Source: Phycisphaerae bacterium
Lineage (GTDB): Bacteria > Planctomycetota > Phycisphaerae > UBA1845 > Fen-1342
Reading direction: 5' to 3'
Length of the DNA stretch: 64,000 bases
NCBI GenBank assembly: GCA_022072445.1
Contig: JAJVHV010000034.1
Location: forward strand, 21,891 to 85,890
Under the pieces are notes generated by a model. The model was not told where the DNA came from. It was given only the letters and a program-made list of their open reading frames with translations, and searched no databases. Positions 1-7,137 of the stretch are shown here, piece by piece (the first letter of the stretch is position 1; the number at the start of each line of letters is the position of its first letter). Made by a program: the position numbers and the translations under genes.

Positions 1-1
1 G

Positions 2-1375
2 GCCGAGCACCCGCTGTACTGGATCGGTGGCTCGCCGGACGCGCCGCGCGTTTGGCGCGCCGAATTGGAATCGGTGCAACGGCCGACGCACAGGCTAATA
101 GCCTGTGCCACACCAAAAGCCTCTGCCACACCAAAAGCCTCTGCCACACCAAGAGCCTCTGCCACACCAGACGTGCGAGCAGGCGCGGCCGGGGACGCGC
201 GAACCGGTGCGTCGCGGACCGCTTGCGTCTGTTTCATCAAACATACCAACCCCTGCGGCGTCGGCGTGGCACAGCCGGCGAGCGACGCGGGCGGCGACGT
301 TCACGCGGCGCGGCTCGACGCCTATCGCCGGGCATACCTGGGCGATCCGAACGCGGCGATGGGCGGCGTGCTGGCGGTGAACTTCGAGGTGGATGCGAGC
401 TTTGCGGTCGCGGTGATGGAAACATTCGACCGGATCGGCAAGCCGCTGCGCGAGGCCGGCGCCGCGAACGCGCCGGGCGGGTTTTTTGTGGAGGTCTGGA
501 TCGCACCGGGTTTCACCGACGACGCCGTCGCGATCATCCGCGGAACCTACGATTCCGCGGCCGCGACGCCCGCGCACGCCGGCGGCGGGGAGAGCGCGGC
601 CCCACCCGAAGCGCGAATTGACGCACCGCCCAGAAAAAAGTGGGGCGAGAGTGTGCGGCTGCTCTCAGTTGGGGACATGAGCGTGCCGCCCGACGCCGAC
701 GAGCTGCATTACCGCACGATCGCCGGCGGGATGCTCGTCCAGACGCCCGACCTGCTCGGTCTGAACGAGCAGGAGTGGAAGGTCGTCACGCGGCGTTCCC
801 TGTCCGAGGCGGAAATGGCCGATCTGCGGCTGGCGTGGCTGATCTGCAAGCACACGAGAAGCAACGCGATCACGCTGGTGCGCGACGGGATGCTGATCGG
901 AAACGGCGCCGGGCAGATGAGTCGCGTGATGAGCTGCCGCGTCGCGGCGTGGCTGGCGCGCGAAAACGGGCACCTCGGGGAGCGGAGCGCGGGGAACGCG
1001 GCGCGAGACCTGGGGGACCGATCTCCGATTGGACTTCAGGAGCTTGTGGAGAGAGGTATTCGCAAGAACACGATTGATTCCTCGACAAAAGACCGGTCCG
1101 AGACCGGTCCCCAAGTTGTTGACCCGGCACAGACGGGTCTCCCAGATACCGACCCGGCAGCGACCGGTACACCATTTGGCGAACGTCGCGTGTCCATCGT
1201 TGCGGCGAGCGACGCTTTCTTTCCCTTTTCCGACGGCCCACAGATCCTGATCGACAGCGGCGTCACCGCCATCATTCAGCCCGGCGGCAGCAAACGCGAT
1301 CAGGAGACGATCGACCTGTGCGACGCGCGCGGGGTGGCTATGATCTTCACGGGCACGCGACACTTTCGGCACTAA
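2..1375 (+). CDS. purH: Bifunctional AICAR transformylase/IMP cyclohydrolase, 5' end outside window
   Basis: This is the C-terminal, AICAR formyltransferase part of PurH, which catalyses the last two steps of purine synthesis to IMP. The frame is open from base 2, so the start lies to the left; a TTG at 65 is internal. Family signatures are FIKHTNPCGVGVAQ (around residue 78), NEQEWKVVTRR, LAWLICKHTRSNAITL, GNGAGQMSRV and the end SDAFFPFSDGP...IQPGGSKRDQE...MIFTGTRHFRH. Two stretches do not belong to the family and look like repeat DNA translated in frame. One is an ATPKAS-type repeat just before the KHTNPCG motif. The other is about 70 residues between LARENG and SIVAASDAFFPF. The stop is TAA at 1373. 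Identity is certain; whether both insertions are tolerated is an inference from the intact frame. Confidence 0.95.
   Translation, partial: AEHPLYWIGGSPDAPRVWRAELESVQRPTHRLIACATPKASATPKASATPRASATPDVRAGAAGDARTGASRTACVCFIKHTNPCGVGVAQPASDAGGDVHAARLDAYRRAYLGDPNAAMGGVLAVNFEVDASFAVAVMETFDRIGKPLREAGAANAPGGFFVEVWIAPGFTDDAVAIIRGTYDSAAATPAHAGGGESAAPPEARIDAPPRKKWGESVRLLSVGDMSVPPDADELHYRTIAGGMLVQTPDLLGLNEQEWKVVTRRSLSEAEMADLRLAWLICKHTRSNAITLVRDGMLIGNGAGQMSRVMSCRVAAWLARENGHLGERSAGNAARDLGDRSPIGLQELVERGIRKNTIDSSTKDRSETGPQVVDPAQTGLPDTDPAATGTPFGERRVSIVAASDAFFPFSDGPQILIDSGVTAIIQPGGSKRDQETIDLCDARGVAMIFTGTRHFRH
88..170. repeat. Palindrome plus 18-bp tandem repeat inside purH
   Basis: A perfect inverted repeat (GCACAGGCT, loop AAT, AGCCTGTGC) at 88-108 is followed from 108 by about 3.5 copies of an 18-bp unit, CCACACCAAAAGCCTCTG (108-125, 126-143, 144-161 with one change, then a partial copy). 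The unit is a multiple of three, so purH stays open and gains ATPKAS/ATPRAS repeats. It resembles an intergenic palindromic repeat that has become coding. Confidence 0.85.
1091..1170. repeat. Degenerate GACCGGTC-type repeat inside purH
   Basis: Copies and near-copies of GACCGGTC, GACCCGGCA and GACGGGTCT follow one another (1091, 1102, 1121, 1132, 1151, 1162) and partly pair with each other. They encode residues absent from ordinary PurH. The true edges of the insertion cannot be fixed without an alignment; it could extend from about 1003 to 1180. Confidence 0.6.
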
Positions 1376-1618
1376 TCACCACCACAACTCCCGCAGTTCT
1401 CCCGATGGATGGGCGGCGCATGCGAAGCAGACGCGCTCCGCGCTTCGCTTATGGCGCCGATCGCCTATCATCCTCGGTGCGGCGATCCGGGCTGGGGCCC
1501 GGCCTGCGCGGCGACTTCGGCATGGCGTGGACTGCCGGAGAGTCGCGCCTTGACGCACCCGGCCGCTTCGGCCGTGACTGAATCGACACCGACCTGACCC
1601 GATGTTTCGGAGCTTCTG

Positions 1619-3043
1619 ATGCCTACGCACCGTCTGACTCATACGCCGGATCAGCACCGCGTCCGGGCCGCCGGTTTCGGTCGGAATGTAATCGGACTTG
1701 TCGCGGCTTTCGTACTGTTGCTGCCCGCCGGCGATTCGCTTGCCCGGCAGCAGTCCCAAGCGACGACGCGCCCGGCGGCGACGCAGGGTGCCGCAGGCGA
1801 GAAGCGGGCACAGGCGATTCTGACGTTGTTCACCGGCGGGCGGTATGAGGAATTCCTCGCGCACGCGGACGAGAATCTGAAGGCCAAGCTGCCGCTGTCC
1901 GATTTGGGCCAGTTGGCCGGCAACCTGACGAACCAGATCGGCCGCTTCACGCGCATCCGCAAGCTCACGTCCGCGGCGCTGACGCCGGAGACGCGCGCGT
2001 TCGACTTTCACGCGCAGTACAACCGCGGCTCGTGCATCGTCCGCATCGTGCTGAATCAGCAGGACCGCATGTCGGCGTTTTTCATCACCTCGATCCGGCC
2101 CGAGACGCCTTACGAACGGCCGGCCTACGTCAACGGCGACGCCTTCAGCGACGAGAAGCTGGAGCTGGTGTGCGGCGAATTCAAGCTCGACGCGGTGCTC
2201 TCGCGGCCGGCGGGCGAGGGTCCGTTTCCGGCCGTCGTGCTGCTGCATGGCAACGGTCCGCACGATCTGGACGAGACGATCGGCGCGAATCGCCCGTTTC
2301 GAGACCTCGCCGGCGGTCTCGCCTCGCGGGGTATCGCCGTGCTGCGCTACGACAAGCGCACCCTGGCGTACGCGACACGCGTGTCGCCCGACGAGCTGAC
2401 GCTGGAGTGGGAGGCGCTCGACGACGCGGTGGCGGCCGTCGAACTGCTGCGAAAGAGGCCGGAGATCGATGCCAAGCGCATCGTCCTGCTGGGCCACAAC
2501 GTCGGCGGCCAGTTCGCCGTGCTGGCGGCGCGGAGCGGCGGAAACATCGCCGGAATCGTTCTTCTGGCCGCGACCGGCCGCTCGGTGCTCGACCAGATCG
2601 AGCAGCAGATCGAGCGGCTCAAGACGCTCGGCGGCGAAAACTCGCCCGCGACGCGCACGCAGATCGAGAAGCTGCAGGCCGCAACGAAGGACATTCGCGA
2701 TGGAAAGCCGCGTGCGAACGAAACGCTGCTGGGCAGCTCGATGATGTACCTCGAACGCCTGCACCGGGCCGACGCGCTGAAGACCGCCGCGGCGCTCGAC
2801 CTGCCGTTTCTCGTGATTCAGGGCCAGCGCGACTACCAGGTGACGACGGCCGATTTCGATCTCTGGAAAAAGGCCCTGGCCGACCGGCCGCGCGTCACGT
2901 TCAAGCTCTTCGAGGGGCTGAACCACGTGTTCATGATGGGCAGCGGCGCGAGCGGGCCGTCCGAGTACTTTCTTCCCGGCCACGTCGATGAACGGATCAT
3001 CGCCGAGGTCGCCGAGTGGATCGCGGCGAATTCGCGCAAGTAG
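1619..3043 (+). CDS. Secreted DUF3887-alpha/beta hydrolase with nucleophile Ser replaced by Asn
   Basis: The protein has 474 residues: a hydrophobic N-terminal export segment (residues 22-42), a DUF3887-like region (about 62-165) and an alpha/beta-hydrolase domain (about 185-470). The hydrolase fold is clear from VVLLHGNGPHD, the elbow ILLGHNVGGQFA-like segment, an acid candidate in QGQRDYQ and the histidine in GLNHVFM. The elbow normally reads G-H-S-x-G-G; here residue 294 is Asn (AAC at 2498-2500), so the usual nucleophile is missing while acid and histidine remain. A GGAG lies about 7 bases before the ATG. The 243 bases after purH hold no gene. Either the enzyme is inactive with a binding role, or it uses different chemistry; substrate unknown. 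Confidence 0.85.
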   Translation: MPTHRLTHTPDQHRVRAAGFGRNVIGLVAAFVLLLPAGDSLARQQSQATTRPAATQGAAGEKRAQAILTLFTGGRYEEFLAHADENLKAKLPLSDLGQLAGNLTNQIGRFTRIRKLTSAALTPETRAFDFHAQYNRGSCIVRIVLNQQDRMSAFFITSIRPETPYERPAYVNGDAFSDEKLELVCGEFKLDAVLSRPAGEGPFPAVVLLHGNGPHDLDETIGANRPFRDLAGGLASRGIAVLRYDKRTLAYATRVSPDELTLEWEALDDAVAAVELLRKRPEIDAKRIVLLGHNVGGQFAVLAARSGGNIAGIVLLAATGRSVLDQIEQQIERLKTLGGENSPATRTQIEKLQAATKDIRDGKPRANETLLGSSMMYLERLHRADALKTAAALDLPFLVIQGQRDYQVTTADFDLWKKALADRPRVTFKLFEGLNHVFMMGSGASGPSEYFLPGHVDERIIAEVAEWIAANSRK

Positions 3044-3058
3044 CCGGCGAGGTGGAGC

Positions 3059-4246
3059 GTGGAGCGCGCTGCCAGGCCGCAAATCGTCGAAGCACACGCG
3101 GCGCGCTCGCACGCCTCCGCCGGGCCCGACGTGACGCACGTCACGGCCGTCGATCTCAGCGCGGCACGCCGCCGCGTGCTCGACGACTTGCGAGCCGATA
3201 ACGCGCGTGCGGCGCCGGACCGGCGGCGCCTGGTGCACCTGGGGCGGCTCGACTCTCTCGCGGGCGTACCCGTGGACCAGCACGTGCGGACCTCCTGGTC
3301 CGATCCGTGGTTCGGGGCGGCGCGGCTGCGAAGCGCCGTCGAGACAACCGCCGGCCAGGTCTGCCACGTCTGGACGCGCCGCGCGCTGCGGGCTTGCGCC
3401 GCACTGGGCGATGCGGCCCCCCCGCTGCTGGTCGAGTTCGATCTCGACGACGACCCGATCGGCCTGGCGCGCCTCTGGCAGACGCTCCCAGCGCGGCAGC
3501 GCGAGCGCAGCGGCGTCGTCTGCCGGACCGGCACGGCGCAGCGCCGCCTGATCGAGCACGGGCTGACGGCCGCGGCCTGCCCGGTCGTGCGCGAGGGCGT
3601 CAATTTTGGCGAGATCAACGCCGCCTCGCGCGAGACTGCCCGGGCGGCGCTCGGTCTGGACGCGTCCCAATGGGTCGTTCTGATGCTGCCGCCGGTGTCG
3701 CGCTGCGCCGGCGCGCTCGACTCGCTCTGGGCGGTGCTGCTGGCGTACGTCGTGAGGATGGAGATTCGCGTCGTCGTACCACCCGGCTCCGACGCGGCCC
3801 GCGTCTGGTCGAAAGCCTGCGCCGTCCGCAAGCAGCAGGCGCTGGTCCGCGCGCCCGCCGCCATGAGCCTGGTCGAGCTGCTGGCGGCCTGCGACGTGGC
3901 GATCATCTCGCCGGCCAGCGACGTCGGGCTGGGCGGGTTACCCTGGGCGATGGCAGCGGGAAAGCCGATCCTCGCGAGTGCCACACACTGCGTCGCCGAG
4001 TTTCTGGCGGATCGTCACAACGGCTGGCTGGTACGTCCGGGCGACCCGCGCACCGCCGCCCGCAAACTGCTCATGTCGCTCGAATCACCCGCCGCGTCTC
4101 GCGAGATCGTGGCCCGCGCCCGCGGCCAGGCTTATGACGTGTTCGCGCGCAGCCGCATGCTGGCGCAGTATCGCGCGATCTATGGCAGCCTCGCCGCCGG
4201 CCGCCCCGCGGCAACCGGCGTGGAGGATTCAGCGCTGATCCGCTGA
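3059..4246 (+). CDS. Glycosyltransferase-like protein (GT4/GT-B type)
   Basis: The 395-residue protein has the layout of a GT-B glycosyltransferase. The C-terminal half carries the nucleotide-sugar region pattern LVELLAACDVAIISPASDVGLG...AMAAGKPILAS, then FLADRHNGWLVRPGDP and a final helix with YRAIYGSL. The N-terminal half is weakly conserved and has no export signal, so a cytoplasmic role on a nucleotide sugar donor is likely; acceptor unknown. The start is a GTG at 3059, 15 bases after the hydrolase stop, so the two may be co-transcribed. Its last 18 bases overlap the 3' end of the opposite-strand TPR gene. The usual EX7E acidic pair is not obvious, so catalysis is not assured. Confidence 0.7.
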   Translation: MERAARPQIVEAHAARSHASAGPDVTHVTAVDLSAARRRVLDDLRADNARAAPDRRRLVHLGRLDSLAGVPVDQHVRTSWSDPWFGAARLRSAVETTAGQVCHVWTRRALRACAALGDAAPPLLVEFDLDDDPIGLARLWQTLPARQRERSGVVCRTGTAQRRLIEHGLTAAACPVVREGVNFGEINAASRETARAALGLDASQWVVLMLPPVSRCAGALDSLWAVLLAYVVRMEIRVVVPPGSDAARVWSKACAVRKQQALVRAPAAMSLVELLAACDVAIISPASDVGLGGLPWAMAAGKPILASATHCVAEFLADRHNGWLVRPGDPRTAARKLLMSLESPAASREIVARARGQAYDVFARSRMLAQYRAIYGSLAAGRPAATGVEDSALIR

Positions 4247-5539
4247 GTCCCGCGCGTCGGGCTGCGCCGGCTGAGCCGCCGCCCGGTGCTGCTGGTTGAC
4301 GAACGACACGTAGCGGCCGAGCGCATCCCAGAGCAACGTCGCGGTCGTCTCGTCGTCCATCACCGCGCTCCCGTCAATGAGCACGATGTCCTGCTGCTCG
4401 TCTGGACAGTCGAAGTCTCCGATGCGCAGGTCGTCGCCGGTGAACGTGATGAACAACGGTTCGCCAGGCGTCGCCCCGGCGGCCCGCACGTCGTCGTGCA
4501 CCTGTCCGCACGGCTCGATGTCGGCCGCGGGCTCGACGTCCGCCGCGGTCTCGATCGCGGCCATGATGTCGGCAGCTTCGATGCCGCGGAAGTCGTGAAT
4601 TCCGGCCGGTTCGTCGAGTTCCTCGACCGTGCTCGGGACGCTTTCGAAGCTCCACGGGTCGGCGTCGGTCGTGCTGTCCGCCGTTTCAGGAGCCGGCGCT
4701 GCCGGAGCTGTGTCGGGTTTGAGCGTGGGCGACGCGACAGGTTCGGCATCGGCGGCGTGATCCGCAATCGTCGCGTCGGCCGTCAGGGTCGCGTCGGCGG
4801 CCGCTTCGACGATTGGCGGGGCGGCCTGGGCCGCCTCGGCGGCGCGGCGCGCCTCGGCCCGCTCGGCCAACTCGCGGAATTGAACGAGTTGCCGCTGCGC
4901 GGCGTCCAGGTCGGGTTGCAGCGCCAGGGCGGCTTCGAGCGAGCGGGCCGCCTCGACGTAGCGGGCCGCGTCGGCTTCGATCATCGCCAGGTTGTAATGC
5001 GCGTCGGCTGGATTGCAGATGCGCGCGAAGGCTTCATAAGCCTCGTCCATGCGGCCGAGCTTGCCCAGGGCGATGCCCTGGTTCATCCGCGCCCGGTTGA
5101 ATTTCGGATTCAGCTCGATGGCTCGACTGAGCGTCTGCAGCGCTTCGTCGTACTTACCTTCCAGCAGCAGGCTGAATCCCAGGTTGTTGTGCAGATAGGC
5201 CAGCGACGGATGCTGGGCGACGGCCTGCCGAAACGCGGCCGTCGCCTGAGCGTGGCGGCCGAGCTTGTTGTGGCAGATGCCCAGCCGGTTGCGGGCCGAG
5301 AGCATGCTCGGATTCAGGCGCAGGGCCTCGGTGTACTGCGCGACGGCTCCGTCGAAATTTCCCTGGCGCTCCAGCAGGAATCCATGCGCAAAATAGGTAT
5401 TCGCGTTGATCTGGGCCGGGCGGCGCGCCAGTTCCCCCGGCGACGCTTTCGGTCCGGATTGAGAGGATGAGCACGCCGTCATCGCCAGCGCGCCGCAACC
5501 CCCGAGCACACACATCCAAGCGCGATCGAACCGCATCAT
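4229..5539 (-). CDS. TPR-repeat lipoprotein
   Basis: A lipoprotein signal (hydrophobic run, then AMTAC with Cys about residue 23) is followed by at least four TPR units between about residues 45 and 215, with typical pieces such as YTEALRLNPSM, AIELNPKFNRARMNQG and AALALQPDLDAA. The rest (about 215-436) is Ala/Asp/Glu-rich, low-complexity and acidic, with no domain I recognise. The N-terminal half resembles TadD-like pilus lipoproteins, but no Tad genes are in the window. It likely sits at a membrane as a scaffold. It is 59 bases downstream of the next lipoprotein gene on the same strand and probably forms an operon with it. Confidence 0.8.
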   Translation of the reverse strand: MMRFDRAWMCVLGGCGALAMTACSSSQSGPKASPGELARRPAQINANTYFAHGFLLERQGNFDGAVAQYTEALRLNPSMLSARNRLGICHNKLGRHAQATAAFRQAVAQHPSLAYLHNNLGFSLLLEGKYDEALQTLSRAIELNPKFNRARMNQGIALGKLGRMDEAYEAFARICNPADAHYNLAMIEADAARYVEAARSLEAALALQPDLDAAQRQLVQFRELAERAEARRAAEAAQAAPPIVEAAADATLTADATIADHAADAEPVASPTLKPDTAPAAPAPETADSTTDADPWSFESVPSTVEELDEPAGIHDFRGIEAADIMAAIETAADVEPAADIEPCGQVHDDVRAAGATPGEPLFITFTGDDLRIGDFDCPDEQQDIVLIDGSAVMDDETTATLLWDALGRYVSFVNQQHRAAAQPAQPDARDSADQR

Positions 5540-5598
5540 CAGACTCCTGGCGTCAAGGTCTTCACTCAGCCCGGTCTTCGAATCCTGCCGACGTTGCG

Positions 5599-6123
5599 CT
5601 ACGGCGCGCCCGCCGCCGCAGCGGCCTGATCGTCGCTCTTCTTCGGCTTGTACGTCCCTTCGTGCTTCTTGATGAGAATCGCCTCGACGGCGCCACGGCC
5701 GCGGCCGCCCGCAAGATCGGGACGCAGCACTTCGGTCGTGGTGTCGACGCCCAGTTCGGTCAACATCGTGACCACCGCCTTGGCACGTTGCTCGATCAGC
5801 GCGCCGTCAGTCTCGTCGCTGTTCAGCCGGATCGTCCCGCCATACGCGCCCATCAGCTCGGCCAACCGCCGGACGCGCTGCTCTCCGGTAACGCTGAGCC
5901 GCGCGCGGTGCGGCAAAAAGTGCATGTCCGTAACCGTCATGTCCGCCAGCAGGGCGTTGTCGGCCATGTAGGCGAACGTGCCGGACAGCTCATGCGCCGG
6001 AACCTCCGCTTGCGTCGCGCCGGCGGTGTTGGGGGCATCAGCGCCTGGCTCGGCGGATTGCTGCGCTTCGCACGCCGTCAGCCACAGCACGAGGATCGGA
6101 GCCACGAGCGTCAGTCGGTGCAT
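5599..6123 (-). CDS. Small lipoprotein with weak OmpA-C-like region
   Basis: The ATG at 6121-6123 gives 174 residues starting with a clear lipoprotein signal (MHRLTLVAPILVLWLTAC, Cys at 18). A longer frame reaching 6315 exists but adds an Arg-rich non-signal leader, so the inner start is preferred. Residues about 75-150 (SVTGEQRVRRLAELM, RLNSDETD, RAKAVVTMLTELGV) follow the spacing of OmpA-type peptidoglycan-binding domains, where a residue pair near IEQRA binds diaminopimelate. The match is weak and the key Asp/Arg pair is not certain. The end is Lys- and Ala-rich. It likely acts in the envelope with the downstream TPR lipoprotein. Confidence 0.65.
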   Translation of the reverse strand: MHRLTLVAPILVLWLTACEAQQSAEPGADAPNTAGATQAEVPAHELSGTFAYMADNALLADMTVTDMHFLPHRARLSVTGEQRVRRLAELMGAYGGTIRLNSDETDGALIEQRAKAVVTMLTELGVDTTTEVLRPDLAGGRGRGAVEAILIKKHEGTYKPKKSDDQAAAAAGAP

Positions 6124-6546
6124 GCGCCACTCCCGAGGAATTCTGTCTCTCCGTAATGGATCGCGCGGACGCGCTGTCCGGCGACGGTGCCGCTGCACAG
6201 GCGACTCTGGATGTCGTCCTTGCGCTGCCGTGGTTCCCGAACCGCGCGGTCCGACCCCGGTCTGAAGCGGCGCCCATAAAATCGGAAGTTCCCCGCCCGA
6301 ACTAAAGCGCGCCACGCTCCATCACCCGCGCTTGCCTGTCCCGGACCGCGCCCTCGCGCAAGATCGGAACGCGACCCGCAACGTCGGCATCTCCGGTGGT
6401 TGTTGACGCCCAACCACCATCCTTCGCGCGATGCGATCTGGAGAGCAGCCACCCTCGGCTGCACTCCCATCCGAGCCGGCGTGTCCTCACGCCGGTTGGC
6501 TGAGAACGTCTGTTCCCGCGGTGCATCGCCGTGGGATGCGTGACCG
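6124..6546. other. 423-base non-coding stretch with one repeat element
   Basis: No convincing gene on either strand; the open frames here are Arg-rich and lack domains. At 6443-6493 lies a reversed copy of the dispersed element GGCGTGAGGACACGCC + GGATGGGAGTGCAGCCG that recurs near 42970-43030. The rest probably holds promoters for the lipoprotein operon and terminator sequence for the signalling cluster; I cannot place them. Confidence 0.5.
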
Positions 6547-7077
6547 TCAATCGCGTTCCGCGAAATGCTCAAACAGCCGCTGATATGAATGAACCACATC
6601 CCGCGAGAGATGCTCGATCTGCTCGCGCAACGCCTGGTGGGCGGCATCACTGAGCTTCACCGCCCGCCGCAGCCGGCGGCGCTCGCGGCGCCGTCGCATC
6701 TCGCGCCCGCGGACTTCGATCTGCCGGCAGATGGCCGGCCAGAGCTCGTCGTGCCCCGCCGCGCCGATCAGATAATCCGCCGCGCCGTCCCGAATCGCCT
6801 CGGCCACCTCGCGGCCCGTCGCTTCGTCGCCGCTGAGAATCACGCGCGGCTTGCCGAGCAGCGCGACCCGCCGCACGAACTCCAGCGGTTTGATGTCGGG
6901 CAGCGGCAGGAGCGCCAGGATGACGTCGACGGGACAGGACAGGTGCATGTGCAGGGCGGCGCCGCCCTCCGCGGCCGTGAACACCGCGATGCCCGACTGC
7001 TCGATGAGAAAGGTCCGCAAGGATTGTCGTGCGCCTTCATCGGCGCTGACCAGCAGCACGCGCGGTACGAAATCCAC
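6547..7077 (-). CDS. Degenerate response-regulator receiver with C-terminal coiled region
   Basis: The 176-residue protein has a CheY-like fold from VPRVLLVSADE to about residue 125 and then an Arg/Glu-rich helix (REMRRRRERRRLRRAV) and a helical tail. The phosphoacceptor aspartate is missing: the strand that usually reads DVILLDLxLPD is DVILALLPLPD, with Leu at residue 56. The conserved Lys of the K-P motif is also lost (YLIGAAG). Only the Ser of VILSGDE and an acidic pair near the N terminus remain. It is therefore unlikely to be switched by Asp phosphorylation. It lies 60 bases downstream of the HDOD kinase on the same strand, so it may be a structural partner of that kinase. Confidence 0.8.
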   Translation of the reverse strand: MDFVPRVLLVSADEGARQSLRTFLIEQSGIAVFTAAEGGAALHMHLSCPVDVILALLPLPDIKPLEFVRRVALLGKPRVILSGDEATGREVAEAIRDGAADYLIGAAGHDELWPAICRQIEVRGREMRRRRERRRLRRAVKLSDAAHQALREQIEHLSRDVVHSYQRLFEHFAERD

Positions 7078-7137
7078 CGGCCGTTCTCCTTCCAGCGCGA
7101 CTGACCGGGCACGGCGCGCCGCCGGCGCGCTCGGCGC

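Noticed and set aside
88..170. CRISPR array
   Set aside because: Units of 18 bases are contiguous without spacers and are in a coding frame.
1376..3670. 764-residue minus-strand frame opposite the hydrolase
   Set aside because: Antisense shadow in GC-rich DNA; Arg-rich with no domain, while the plus-strand product has a signal and domains.
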